From positions 981 to 38,169 of IMG/VR virus record IMGVR_UViG_3300030333_007203: DNA of 37,189 nucleotides, one strand, 5' to 3'. The notes beneath the pieces were generated by a model that did no database searches, was not told where the DNA came from, and saw nothing but the letters and a program-made list of their open reading frames with translations. How positions within the stretch are numbered: position 1 is the first letter of the stretch; each line of letters starts with the position of its first letter. Positions 1-7,131 of the stretch are shown piece by piece. Position numbers and translations under genes: made by a program. Origin of the DNA: a virus.

Positions 1-294
1 AATTATAATGATCTGATAACACATTATGGAAAACAAAATCAAGGTAAAATTGTAGATGGTGATAAGATTAAATGGGTGTATCTAAAGAATAATGAATTGG
101 GACTAGAATCTTGTGCATTAAAAGGTTACGATGATCCTGATGAAATAGTAGACTTTATAAAAAAGTATATCGACTATGATAGAATTTTTAGAGGTGAATT
201 AGAGAATAAATTATCAGCATTCTATGATGCAATGAAATGGGGAAGGTTACCAGAAAAAAATGCAAAAATTATTAGTAAATTCTTTGAATTTTAA
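1..294 (+). CDS. 43: Family B DNA polymerase (T4 gp43-like), C-terminal fragment
   Basis: The frame is open from base 1, so this is the 3' end (97 codons) of a gene that starts outside the window. The fragment reads K-I-K-W-V-Y-L-K, then an aspartate-rich stretch, K-Y-I-D-Y-D, a run containing F-R-G-E-L, and ends K-F-F-E-F. This matches the thumb and C-terminal tail of the T4/RB69 replicative polymerase, where K-x-K-(F/Y)-V-Y-L-K and Y-(V/I)-D-Y-D are followed by a D-A-(I/M)-x-W segment and a short aromatic tail; here it is D-A-M-K-W. The final F-F-E-F resembles the clamp-binding tail of gp43, and the clamp gene follows directly. The GTG at 76 is an internal codon and not a start. No catalytic motif falls in the visible part. 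Confidence 0.85.
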   Translation, partial: NYNDLITHYGKQNQGKIVDGDKIKWVYLKNNELGLESCALKGYDDPDEIVDFIKKYIDYDRIFRGELENKLSAFYDAMKWGRLPEKNAKIISKFFEF

Positions 295-311
295 TATATT
301 TTTTGTATATT
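284..311 (+). promoter_or_regulatory. Putative sigma70-like promoter before the clamp gene
   Basis: TTGAAT (284-289), a 16-base spacer, then TATATT (306-311). The -10 box sits in TTTGTATATTA (302-312), an 11-base string repeated exactly at 3208 and 11545. A start near 318 would leave a leader of about 24 bases carrying AAAAGG before the ATG at 342. Inferred from recurrence and spacing only. Confidence 0.5.
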
Positions 312-320
312 ATGAATAAT

Positions 321-328
321 TATAAATA
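321..328 (+). promoter_or_regulatory. TATAAATA, T4 late-promoter-like box
   Basis: The octamer is identical to the T4 late -10 consensus read by gp55 and lies 13 bases before the clamp start. The only other copy I found is at 28129-28136, also intergenic. A late start from this box would leave a leader of only about eight bases, which weakens the case, and AT-rich DNA gives such octamers by chance. Confidence 0.25.
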
Positions 329-341
329 GGAAGAAAAGGTT

Positions 342-1055
342 ATGAATAAAAAGACATTAACAGGTTTTATACAGAAATACTCGCTCGGCAATACAGTTGA
401 ATCGGTGGAATGGAAATGTGATAATAAAATATTATCTACAAATTTTGTATCCGAAGATAAGACAATGATGGGTGAGGTGATATTGAAAGATAGCGGATTA
501 GAAAATTGTTCAATTGGTATTTATACCACATCACAATTATTAAAAATGTTATCAATATTAGGAGATGATATTAAATTATCATTATCCAAAGTAGATGAAA
601 AATATACTGGAATTAAATTAAGCGATACAAATATGAATACGGATTATGTATTAGCAGATCCTGATGTCATACCAAAAGTTCCTACCCTAAAAGAACTACC
701 AAAATTTACAACAGAAATTACGATCGATGATAATTTTATAAATCAGTTTATAAAAGCTAAAAATGCATTATCAGATATTGATTATTTTACGATTGTAGAT
801 AAAGGAAACCCACAACTAATAATAGGTTATTCGGCTATTAATAGTAATAGAATAAAATATAATATTTTAACAAAAGGTGATTCTAACTTAGACCACATTT
901 CATTCTCAAGTGATTATTTTAAGGAAATCTTACTATCCAATAAGGATATGGAAAATGGGAAATTGGAAATAAGTTCTGATGGATTAGCTAGAATTACATT
1001 CAGTGATAGTAAGTATAAAACAACGTATTATTTAATACAAAAACAAATTAATTAG
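342..1055 (+). CDS. 45: Sliding clamp (T4 gp45-like DNA polymerase processivity factor)
   Basis: A 237-residue protein, close to the 228 residues of T4 gp45. It has the clamp layout of two similar halves: an N-terminal domain with a hydrophobic helix Y-T-T-S-Q-L-L-K-M-L-S-I-L, like the D-L-N-G-F-L-G-I-L-S-L helix of gp45, and a second domain from about residue 120 ending in K-T-T-Y-Y-L-I. A linker with V-I-P-K-V-P lies where gp45 has its proline-rich connector. The trimeric ring tethers the polymerase to DNA; in T4 it also activates late transcription with gp33 and gp55. It follows the polymerase gene by 47 bases and precedes groES by 9. The start is supported by AAAAGG upstream. Confidence 0.85.
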   Translation: MNKKTLTGFIQKYSLGNTVESVEWKCDNKILSTNFVSEDKTMMGEVILKDSGLENCSIGIYTTSQLLKMLSILGDDIKLSLSKVDEKYTGIKLSDTNMNTDYVLADPDVIPKVPTLKELPKFTTEITIDDNFINQFIKAKNALSDIDYFTIVDKGNPQLIIGYSAINSNRIKYNILTKGDSNLDHISFSSDYFKEILLSNKDMENGKLEISSDGLARITFSDSKYKTTYYLIQKQIN

Positions 1056-1064
1056 GAGAGAGTT

Positions 1065-1355
1065 ATGAACCCAATCGGAGACAGATTACTTATTAAACCA
1101 ATTGATGCTGCGGAAGTCACATCAGGGGGTGTTATTATGCCAGACTTGGCTCAGGAAGCAACAAATCAAGGAGAGGTGATTGCAGTAGGACCTGGAAAAT
1201 TATTAGAAAATGGTCAGAGAGGCCATATGCAGACTAAGGTAGGAGATATTGTTGGTTATGCAAAATTTGGAACAAATAAAATAACTATAGATGAAGTTGA
1301 TTATGTTACAATCAAGGAACAGGATACTTTATTAATTATTAAAGGAGATAAATAA
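1065..1355 (+). CDS. groES: Co-chaperonin GroES
   Basis: A 96-residue protein with the full GroES fold signature: the N-terminal P-I-G-D-R-L-L-I-K-P, a mobile loop (T-S-G-G-V-I-M-P, about residues 19-26) with a hydrophobic tripeptide for binding GroEL, Q-G-E-V-I-A-V-G-P-G, then G-D-I-V-G-Y-A-K-F-G and a C-terminal strand ending L-L-I-I-K-G-D. It caps the chaperonin and closes the folding chamber. A strong AGGAGAG site precedes the ATG, and its stop overlaps the groEL start. Many T4-like phages carry only a co-chaperonin (gp31); here it is a recognisable bacterial-type GroES paired with its own GroEL. Confidence 0.93.
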   Translation: MNPIGDRLLIKPIDAAEVTSGGVIMPDLAQEATNQGEVIAVGPGKLLENGQRGHMQTKVGDIVGYAKFGTNKITIDEVDYVTIKEQDTLLIIKGDK

Positions 1356-2971
1356 TGGCTAGAATTTTAACATTCGACGACGAAGCAAGAAAGAAATTAA
1401 AATCAGGTGTTGATCAATTAGCAAATGCTGTTAGTGCAACACTAGGACCTGCAGGTAGAACTGTAGTAATTGAAAAGGATCATGAACATGTATCAACAAA
1501 AGATGGTGTTTCAGTTGCAAAAGAAATCGACTTAGAAGATGCAGTTGAAAATTCAGGTGCACAGATGGTAAAGGAAGTTGCAAATCAAGTTAACGATGCA
1601 GCAGGTGATGGTACTACAACGGCAACTGTTTTAGCACAAGCTATATTCGCAGAAGGATTAAAAACATTATCCAGTGGTGGTAATGCTGTTGAAGTAAAGA
1701 GAGGTATAGATAAAGCTGTTAAGCAAGTTATTACAGACCTAGATACCATGAGTAATGAAGTTAAGTCATCTGAAGAAATCCAACAAGTGGGTAAAATTAG
1801 TGCAAATGGCGATGAAAGTATAGGTAATTTAATTTCAGCTGCTATGGATAAAGTTGGAAGAGAGGGTGTTGTTACTGTAGAAGAAAACAATGTGGCAGAA
1901 GATGAATTGGAAGTTGTAGAAGGTATGCAATTTGAAAGAGGCTATTTATCTCCTTACTTTATTACAAATCAACAAGAACTAAAAGTTCAAATGGAAAATC
2001 CTTGGATATTATTATATGATAAAAAGATTTCATCATTAAAGGATCTGGTAAAGGTATTGGAACAAGCCATCGCAGCTAACAAACCTTTATTTATAATTGC
2101 AGAAGATATAGAAGGTGAAGCATTGGCAGGACTTATTGTAAATAAAGCGAGAGGTACTCTGCAAGTGGCAGCTGTTAAGGCACCAGAATTTGGTGACAGA
2201 AGAACACAATGTTTGGAAGATTTAGCAGCATTAACTGGTGGAACGGTTATTAGTCCTAATAAGGGTCTTAAATTAGATAAGGTAACTGCTGATGATTTCG
2301 GAACATGTAAAATGATTACTGTAACTAATAAATATACAACAATTATAGATGGCGCAGGTTCAGTAGAAGATATTGAAGCAAGGTGCGAAGAAATAAAGAC
2401 AATGATTGATAATTCTACATCTGATTATGAAACAGAAAAAGCCCAAGAAAGGTTAGCAAAATTATCAGGTGGAGTAGCTATATTAAAAGTTGGTGCAGAA
2501 TCAGAACTTGAATTAAAGGAAAAGAAGGATAGAGTTGAAGATGCATTGAATGCCACAAGAGCAGCTCTAGATGAAGGAATTATTCCTGGAGGTGGAGTAG
2601 CATTAAAAAGAGCGGTTAATGGTATTGATTTTGGAACGTACGATAATTCGGATCAGAATGACGGTGCAATGATTGTATCTAGAGCATGTGAAAAACCATT
2701 TGATACAATTATGGGAAATGCTGGATTAAATTCTGAAGTAATTTGGAATAAAATAGAGGCGTCAAAATATAATGGTACAGGTGGTTATGACGCAAGAAAT
2801 GAAGTTGTAGTAGACATGTTTGATGCGGGTATTATAGATCCAACAAAAGTTACAAAGACAGCTTTACAAAAAGCAGCTTCTGTAGCAGGGACATTATTAA
2901 CAACAGAATGTGTAATTACGTCAGCTAAAACTGACAAAGAGGATTCGGCACCAATGATGCCGATGATGTAA
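1355..2971 (+). CDS. groEL: Chaperonin GroEL (Hsp60), full length
   Basis: A 538-residue group I chaperonin, near the usual 540-550. The nucleotide pocket is intact: L-G-P-A-G-R (30-35), D50-G-V, and G-D85-G-T-T-T, equivalents of E. coli D52 and D87. The apical domain has E-G-M-Q-F-E-R-G-Y-L-S-P-Y-F, and the ATPase region has R-V-E-D-A-L-N-A-T-R-A-A and G-G-G-V-A-L. The tail differs from the host form: instead of Gly-Gly-Met repeats it ends S-A-P-M-M-P-M-M, which should alter the floor of the chamber. It lies one base after groES and ahead of a small unknown. The likely role is folding the major capsid protein or other phage clients. AAAGGAGA precedes the start. Confidence 0.96.
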   Translation: MARILTFDDEARKKLKSGVDQLANAVSATLGPAGRTVVIEKDHEHVSTKDGVSVAKEIDLEDAVENSGAQMVKEVANQVNDAAGDGTTTATVLAQAIFAEGLKTLSSGGNAVEVKRGIDKAVKQVITDLDTMSNEVKSSEEIQQVGKISANGDESIGNLISAAMDKVGREGVVTVEENNVAEDELEVVEGMQFERGYLSPYFITNQQELKVQMENPWILLYDKKISSLKDLVKVLEQAIAANKPLFIIAEDIEGEALAGLIVNKARGTLQVAAVKAPEFGDRRTQCLEDLAALTGGTVISPNKGLKLDKVTADDFGTCKMITVTNKYTTIIDGAGSVEDIEARCEEIKTMIDNSTSDYETEKAQERLAKLSGGVAILKVGAESELELKEKKDRVEDALNATRAALDEGIIPGGGVALKRAVNGIDFGTYDNSDQNDGAMIVSRACEKPFDTIMGNAGLNSEVIWNKIEASKYNGTGGYDARNEVVVDMFDAGIIDPTKVTKTALQKAASVAGTLLTTECVITSAKTDKEDSAPMMPMM

Positions 2972-2983
2972 GAGAGGAATAAT

Positions 2984-3205
2984 ATGACAACAGAAATAAT
3001 TAATGCATTAACAGCTAAATATAATGCTGACAGATTAAGAGCAATAGCTAATTTAACCAACTATATGAATAAATCTGTAGGAGTTGGGGAACATCCGGAT
3101 ATAGTAGAGGAATGTGATAAATTAATATCAGTCATATCAGACGCTGATGGTAAACTTGAAACATTATCAAATATTTTACCTAAAAAAGTTGAAGAAACGA
3201 AATAA
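2984..3205 (+). CDS. Small conserved-looking protein of unknown function
   Basis: 73 residues, soluble, with no signal peptide or membrane segment. The sequence is mostly helical: an N-terminal helix (T-E-I-I-N-A-L-T-A-K-Y) and a second with A-N-L-T-N-Y-M-N, then a short turn G-V-G-E-H-P-D, which looks like a conserved feature, and a third helix. A GAGAGGAAT ribosome site precedes the ATG. It sits between groEL and the gp44 promoter and so ends the clamp-chaperonin transcription unit. I do not recognise a family with a known function. A small helical binding protein is possible, but this is only a guess. Confidence 0.75.
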   Translation: MTTEIINALTAKYNADRLRAIANLTNYMNKSVGVGEHPDIVEECDKLISVISDADGKLETLSNILPKKVEETK

Positions 3206-3217
3206 TTTTTGTATATT
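3189..3217 (+). promoter_or_regulatory. Putative sigma70-like promoter immediately before gp44
   Basis: TTGAAG (3189-3194), a 17-base spacer, then TATATT (3212-3217), inside TTTGTATATTAATATATGAC (3208-3227). The part TATATT-(A/T)-ATATATGA recurs at 6895 and 28158. Transcription would start at about 3224, on top of the gp44 ATG at 3223, implying a leaderless or nearly leaderless message. Confidence 0.5.
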
Positions 3218-3222
3218 AATAT

Positions 3223-4131
3223 ATGACACAAGAAAATACATTATGGGTAGAAAAGTATAGACCTGATACATTAGAAGGTTACGTGGGGAATGATACGTTA
3301 AAAAGTAAAATAGAAATCTATTTGAAAAATGGCGATGTTCCCCACCTACTACTTTATGGTAAAGCAGGAACTGGTAAAACTACTCTAGCCAAGATTGTTA
3401 CAAATAATATAGATTGTGATTATCTTTATATTAATGCATCTGATGAAAATAATGTAGATACCGTTAGAACTAAGATTAGAGATTTTGCAAGTTCTGTTGG
3501 GTTTAGAAAATATAAGGTTATTATATTAGACGAAGCAGATTATTTGACACCTAACGCCCAAGCCGCATTAAGAAATTTAATGGAGACTTTTTCTAAATCA
3601 ACTAGGTTTATATTGACATGTAATTATGTTGAAAAGATTATAGACCCAATACAATCTAGATGTCAGGTGTTTGGAATTACACCACCATCAAGAAAGGAAG
3701 TTGCTGTTAGGTTAGGCAATATATGTGCTGAGGAAGATGTGACAATGGACACGAACGCATTAGTTCAGATCGTAAATTCAACATACCCAGATATTCGTAG
3801 GAGTATAAATGCACTACAAAGACAGGTAGTAGATGGTAGAATTGTTATTGATAAACAGTCAATGTTAGAATCTAATTATATGGTTAAGATTCTAGAAGAA
3901 TTGAAAGGCAATAAGAGTTTTAACACAATACGAAATATCGTAGCAAAAAGCCAAGTAAAATCATTCGAAGATCTATACAGATTTTTATATGATAATATAG
4001 ATGATTTTGCTCCCGACAATATTGCGAAAACAATATTAATAATTTCAGATGCACAATATCAAGATGCATTTGTAGTAGATAAAGAAATAAACGTTATGGC
4101 AATGTTTAGTAAATTAATCGGAGAAATATAA
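3223..4131 (+). CDS. 44: Clamp loader large subunit (T4 gp44-like AAA+ ATPase)
   Basis: 302 residues, close to T4 gp44 (319). It opens with the clamp-loader signature W-V-E-K-Y-R-P (8-14). Walker A is G-K-A-G-T-G-K-T (46-53), Walker B is I-I-L-D-E-A-D (100-106), and the arginine-finger SRC motif is I-Q-S-R-C-Q (near 145). A C-terminal collar domain follows. It uses ATP to open the clamp and load it onto primer-template junctions with gp62. The start is fixed because the conserved W-V-E-K-Y-R-P lies only seven residues in, yet no Shine-Dalgarno site is visible and a promoter-like element abuts the ATG. Its stop overlaps the next ATG. Confidence 0.92.
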   Translation: MTQENTLWVEKYRPDTLEGYVGNDTLKSKIEIYLKNGDVPHLLLYGKAGTGKTTLAKIVTNNIDCDYLYINASDENNVDTVRTKIRDFASSVGFRKYKVIILDEADYLTPNAQAALRNLMETFSKSTRFILTCNYVEKIIDPIQSRCQVFGITPPSRKEVAVRLGNICAEEDVTMDTNALVQIVNSTYPDIRRSINALQRQVVDGRIVIDKQSMLESNYMVKILEELKGNKSFNTIRNIVAKSQVKSFEDLYRFLYDNIDDFAPDNIAKTILIISDAQYQDAFVVDKEINVMAMFSKLIGEI

Positions 4132-4397
4132 TGAAAAATATTAATCGAAAAGAAGATGGTCTAAAAATGAATGTAAGTTTAGATCAATGCGAAGATGTTT
4201 GTTGTGAAAAGTGTGGAAACCCAACATTCAGACAAGTTGTTATGTTCAAAAAAATATCAGCAGTATATTCACCAACAGGTAAAGCATCTTTAATACCTCT
4301 ACAAGTATTTGAATGTTCAGAATGTGGCCACGTTAATGATGATTTTATCCCGAAGGCTGGAGATAAGGCTGGTTCGGGTGCTGTAGATAATGGCTAA
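4131..4397 (+). CDS. Zinc-ribbon protein inserted between clamp-loader genes
   Basis: 88 residues with two CxxC knuckles, C-E-K-C-G and C-S-E-C-G-H, spaced about 40 residues apart, the pattern of a zinc ribbon. Two further cysteines (D-V-C-C) precede the first knuckle. The tail is glycine and aspartate rich and probably disordered. The start at 4131 overlaps the gp44 stop (TAATG) and has GGAGA upstream; an internal ATG at 4167 is an alternative that keeps both knuckles. Its place between gp44 and gp62, which are adjacent in T4, suggests co-expression with the replisome. It could be a DNA- or RNA-binding regulator, but the sequence does not say which. Confidence 0.75.
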   Translation: MKNINRKEDGLKMNVSLDQCEDVCCEKCGNPTFRQVVMFKKISAVYSPTGKASLIPLQVFECSECGHVNDDFIPKAGDKAGSGAVDNG

Positions 4398-4833
4398 AAA
4401 TATATTTGAACACTTAGCGGATATAACACATAAAAAAACGGATCCTAATACCTATTCGGAATCCGATTGGAAATCATATACACCATATATGATTAATAGA
4501 TGGATTAGCATGAATCCTGCTGCCATTGATATTGTAAATGTAATACAAAAACATTATAGTTTACCCAAAAAAATACATTATAAATTATACTCAGATATAT
4601 TTCCAAAACAAAAATTGTATACGAGATATATTAAAGCACCGAAAAATATAAAATATACACCAGAATTAATCAATATTGTTAGTTCGCATTTTGAGATATC
4701 AAAAACCGAAACAAAAGAGTGTTTAGATTTGTTTTTTTCAGATAATTTACGTATATTAGAATTAAAGAATATCTTAAAGAAGTATGGGCATACTGATAAA
4801 GATATAAAAAAGATAATAAAGGTTAAAAGATGA
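4390..4833 (+). CDS. 62: Clamp loader small subunit (T4 gp62-like)
   Basis: 147 residues, shorter than T4 gp62 (187). The N-terminal half carries the signature I recall for T4-like gp62 proteins: Y-T-P-Y-M-I-N-R-W-I-S followed by a run around D-I-V-N-V-I-Q-K and then a basic segment Y-T-R-Y-I-K-A-P-K. The C-terminal half is a helical region with Y-F-x-I-S-K-T-E-like spacing and a lysine-rich end. It is the non-ATPase subunit that joins four gp44 subunits in the clamp loader. It lies downstream of gp44 as in T4, separated only by the zinc-ribbon gene, whose stop it overlaps. The functional call rests on motif and synteny together. Confidence 0.8.
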   Translation: MAKNIFEHLADITHKKTDPNTYSESDWKSYTPYMINRWISMNPAAIDIVNVIQKHYSLPKKIHYKLYSDIFPKQKLYTRYIKAPKNIKYTPELINIVSSHFEISKTETKECLDLFFSDNLRILELKNILKKYGHTDKDIKKIIKVKR

Positions 4834-5168
4834 CAAATAATAGAGATAAGTTAAAAAAGGTATATCCTGAAATTGCCAAGGCATATGAAAGAGTCTCATT
4901 AGAGCAGTATGAATTGTTTGCAGGGAAGATGTTAGATTATGGTAAAGGAAATATCTCTGTTGGATCCAACTTAGATACTGAGGAAGAAGTCCATGTTGCA
5001 ATGACAGGATTGTGGTTTAGAATAAATGATAAAATTAATAGATTGAAACAATTAGTTTTATTAAATAAAAAGGCAAATGTAAAATCAGAATCAATAAAGG
5101 ATACATTCCAGGATTTATCGATTTATGGTATAATAGCACAAATAGTAAGCAACGGAAAATGGCGTTAA
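4830..5168 (+). CDS. DUF1599 / Nmad1-like protein, nucleotide-modification associated
   Basis: 112 residues. The pattern is that of the DUF1599 (nucleotide modification associated domain 1) family: a helix with F-A-G-K-M-L-D-Y-G-K-G-N-I-S, a central G-L-W-F-R-I-N-D-K-I-N-R-L-K, and the C-terminal E-S-I-K-D-T-F-Q-D-L-S-I-Y-G-I-I-A. Family knowledge: these small all-helical proteins resemble MazG-type nucleotide pyrophosphohydrolases and occur in phage DNA- and nucleotide-modification neighbourhoods. The acidic residues of the E-S-x-x-D-T-x-x-D-L segment could bind metal. No other base-modification gene is visible here. The start overlaps the gp62 stop (ATGA), and the 3' end overlaps the next gene by ten bases. 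Confidence 0.7.
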   Translation: MTNNRDKLKKVYPEIAKAYERVSLEQYELFAGKMLDYGKGNISVGSNLDTEEEVHVAMTGLWFRINDKINRLKQLVLLNKKANVKSESIKDTFQDLSIYGIIAQIVSNGKWR

Positions 5169-6094
5169 AATCAATATATGATCTAACAGGGGTAAAAGGT
5201 AAGCGGAATATATCATATTCTCAATACTCTATGTATGACCAATGTCCAAAACGTTGGAAGATAAATTACATGGATGGTAATAAGGAATTTACCCCTAATA
5301 TACACACAACCTTTGGAACTGCATTTCATGAGACATTGCAATCATATCTAGGTATAATGTATGAAGATTCTGCTAAGGCTGCAGATGAATTAGATTTGCC
5401 TAAACTATTAAAAGATTTTATGGCCAAGGAATACAAAAAGAATATGGCTATTACAGGCGGTAAACAATTCACCACACAAAGTGATATGGTTGAATTTTTA
5501 TATGATGGTATAGATATCCTAGAATATTTTGTAAAGAAAAGAGGTGCTTATTTTAGTAAAAGGGGAACAAAATTAATCGGAATTGAAATGCCGATTAAAA
5601 TGCCTATGGAATGCAATGAAAATGTTATAATGAAGGGATTCATTGATATTGTCATGTATGATGAAAGAACAGATAGATATAAGATATATGATATTAAGAC
5701 ATCTACTAGGGGATGGAATAAATGGCAGAAGGCAGATAAAAATAAAACATCACAGATGGTTTTATATAAAACATATTTTGCAAAACAATATAATATAGAT
5801 GTAGAGAAGATTGATTTAGAGTATTTTATTGTTAGAAGAAAAATAGCTCATGACACAGAATGGCCAATGAAAAGGATCCAAACATTTGTTCCAGCATCGG
5901 GCAAACCTACTAGGAATAAATTAGATAAAAGTATTGAAGCATTTGTAGCGAATTGTTTTAATGAGGATGGGTCATATAATACAGAAGGTAACTTCCCAGC
6001 AGTAGCAGGAAAGAATAATAAACACTGTAAGTATTGTGATTTTAGAACAGATGAAAATTTGTGTAAAAAAGCAGAAAGAATTTTAGAAAAATAA
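5159..6094 (+). CDS. PD-(D/E)XK nuclease, RecB/Cas4-like, with probable Fe-S cluster
   Basis: 311 residues. Motifs in order: C29-P-K-R-W; G-T-A-F-H57-E58; G-F-I-D163-I-V; Y-D178-I-K180-T; and Q-M-V-L-Y. The C-terminus has C-K-Y-C, then seven residues, then another cysteine. D163, D178 and K180 are the classic metal-binding and catalytic residues. One N-terminal cysteine and three C-terminal ones match the 4Fe-4S arrangement of Cas4 and AddB nucleases. Likely role: exonuclease in recombination or processing of DNA ends; related proteins are common in T4-like marine phages. No cas genes or repeats are nearby, so a CRISPR role is unsupported. The gene overlaps the DUF1599 gene by ten bases. Confidence 0.85.
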   Translation: MALKSIYDLTGVKGKRNISYSQYSMYDQCPKRWKINYMDGNKEFTPNIHTTFGTAFHETLQSYLGIMYEDSAKAADELDLPKLLKDFMAKEYKKNMAITGGKQFTTQSDMVEFLYDGIDILEYFVKKRGAYFSKRGTKLIGIEMPIKMPMECNENVIMKGFIDIVMYDERTDRYKIYDIKTSTRGWNKWQKADKNKTSQMVLYKTYFAKQYNIDVEKIDLEYFIVRRKIAHDTEWPMKRIQTFVPASGKPTRNKLDKSIEAFVANCFNEDGSYNTEGNFPAVAGKNNKHCKYCDFRTDENLCKKAERILEK

Positions 6095-6148
6095 GATATT
6101 TATTAATGAACATACCGATTATGAATTCAAGCATTTTATTAAACAATT

Positions 6149-6481
6149 ATGGACTACAAAGTTATATACGTTCCGCCTTCGGGAACAACGCAACATACTC
6201 AGCATGGCTGGATTGCAACACTTGGCGACGTATGTGTGGGACATATAAGAATGCAACAAGAATCGGGAAGAAGACTAAAATTTTTAGATGCCTGGGTTCA
6301 TGAGGATTATAGAAGAAAGGGCATATTTAGAAGGTTATGGGAAACACGTTGGAAATTTGTGCAAGAAAATTATAAAGGATTTAAAGCATATGCTTGGGCA
6401 AAGCCAATGAGTTTACCTCTATTAATAGAAAAAGGTTTTGATGAAGGTGATACATGCGTTTACGTAGAAAAAGAAATATGA
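6149..6481 (+). CDS. GNAT-family N-acetyltransferase
   Basis: 110 residues, short for a GNAT but with the core intact: strands to about residue 50 (H-I-R-M-Q-Q-E-S), then D-A-W-V-H-E-D-Y-R-R-K-G-I-F-R-R-L-W, whose R-R-K-G-I/F is the acetyl-CoA pyrophosphate loop (motif A), then A-K-P-M-S-L-P-L-L-I-E-K-G-F, the motif B helix-turn. The substrate is unknown. An in-frame TAA at 6140 fixes this as the first ATG of the frame, though no clear Shine-Dalgarno site precedes it. The stop overlaps the next gene's ATG. It could acetylate a sugar made downstream or a protein target; the sequence does not decide. Confidence 0.72.
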   Translation: MDYKVIYVPPSGTTQHTQHGWIATLGDVCVGHIRMQQESGRRLKFLDAWVHEDYRRKGIFRRLWETRWKFVQENYKGFKAYAWAKPMSLPLLIEKGFDEGDTCVYVEKEI

Positions 6482-6879
6482 GAATAGCAATTATAGGTAG
6501 TCGGGAATATGAAAATCGTAATAAAATAAAAAATACGATATTTGAATTAAAGAAAAGGATCGGTGATGAATTATTAATTGTTAGTGGTGGCGCAAAGGAT
6601 GGAGCAGATAAATACGCTAAAAAGTATGCATTAGAATTGGGATGCAAATATATGGAGTTTAATCCAGCTCACACGGTCCATAATTTATATTCTGCATGCA
6701 ATGAAAATTTTTATAGTAAACCATATTCGCCAAAAAATTTTTTTGTTAGAAATACGATGATGGCAAAGTATGTTGATAGAATTATAGCATTTATTCCAAA
6801 TAATACAAAAGCAAATGGTTCTCATCATACATTAAACGAGGCAAAAAAATATAGAAAAAAATGTGTAATTATTGACTGA
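6478..6879 (+). CDS. SLOG-superfamily protein (DUF2493-like)
   Basis: 133 residues from the ATG at 6478, which overlaps the GNAT stop (ATGA); an in-frame ATG at 6454 would lie deep inside the GNAT gene and add only a basic peptide. The fold signature is a Rossmann-type M-R-I-A-I-I-G-S-R-E-Y at the start and L-L-I-V-S-G-G-A-K-D-G-A-D-K-Y-A near residues 39-54, the G-G-A-x-G-(A/V)-D motif of DUF2493/YspA-like SLOG proteins, followed by R-N-x-x-M and a final C-V-I-I-D strand. Family knowledge: SLOG domains bind nucleotides or nucleotide-derived ligands, some in anti-phage signalling. The role in this phage is unknown. Confidence 0.72.
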   Translation: MRIAIIGSREYENRNKIKNTIFELKKRIGDELLIVSGGAKDGADKYAKKYALELGCKYMEFNPAHTVHNLYSACNENFYSKPYSPKNFFVRNTMMAKYVDRIIAFIPNNTKANGSHHTLNEAKKYRKKCVIID

Positions 6880-6900
6880 TTTTTCCTATATACGTATATT
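6872..6900 (+). promoter_or_regulatory. Putative sigma70-like promoter, best match in the window
   Basis: TTGACT (6872-6877), exactly 17 bases, then TATATT (6895-6900). The downstream context TATATTTATATATGA (6895-6909) is repeated identically at 28158-28172. A start near 6907 gives a 28-base leader with AGAGGAG before the ATG at 6935. The -35 box overlaps the end of the preceding gene. It would drive the ribbon-helix-helix gene and the first part of the glycan island. Confidence 0.6.
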
Positions 6901-6934
6901 TATATATGAATATATACATTAGAGGAGAAAAGTT

Positions 6935-7117
6935 ATGACAACAAAATTAACGTCAGTAAAAATAATGATCGACCTACAAAAAAAATTTAAAAGAGATTGC
7001 ATTGAGGAAGATATGAATTTACAAAAATTAGTAAACAGAGCACTGCATTTATATCTAAACGATACAAAATTTAGGAAGAAAATTAAAACAATAGATCATC
7101 TAGGATCTAAGTTATAA
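6935..7117 (+). CDS. Ribbon-helix-helix-like small DNA-binding protein
   Basis: 60 residues. It has the Arc/CopG layout: a short strand (T-S-V-K-I-M-I), a helix (D-L-Q-K-K-F-K-R-D-C-I-E-E), a turn, then M-N-L-Q-K-L-V-N-R-A-L-H-L-Y-L as helix 2, and a lysine-rich tail. Such proteins bind DNA as dimers through the paired strands. It is the first gene after the strongest promoter-like element and has an AGAGGAG site, so it could be an autoregulator of the glycan operon that follows by 14 bases; that role is inference. Similar small proteins occur in T4-like marine phages. Confidence 0.7.
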   Translation: MTTKLTSVKIMIDLQKKFKRDCIEEDMNLQKLVNRALHLYLNDTKFRKKIKTIDHLGSKL

Positions 7118-7131
7118 GGAGAAAAAAGGTT

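Noticed and set aside
6106-6303. 65-codon + strand frame opening before the GNAT gene
   Set aside because: It lies mostly over the GNAT gene in another frame, has no motif, and the GNAT product carries clear family signatures.
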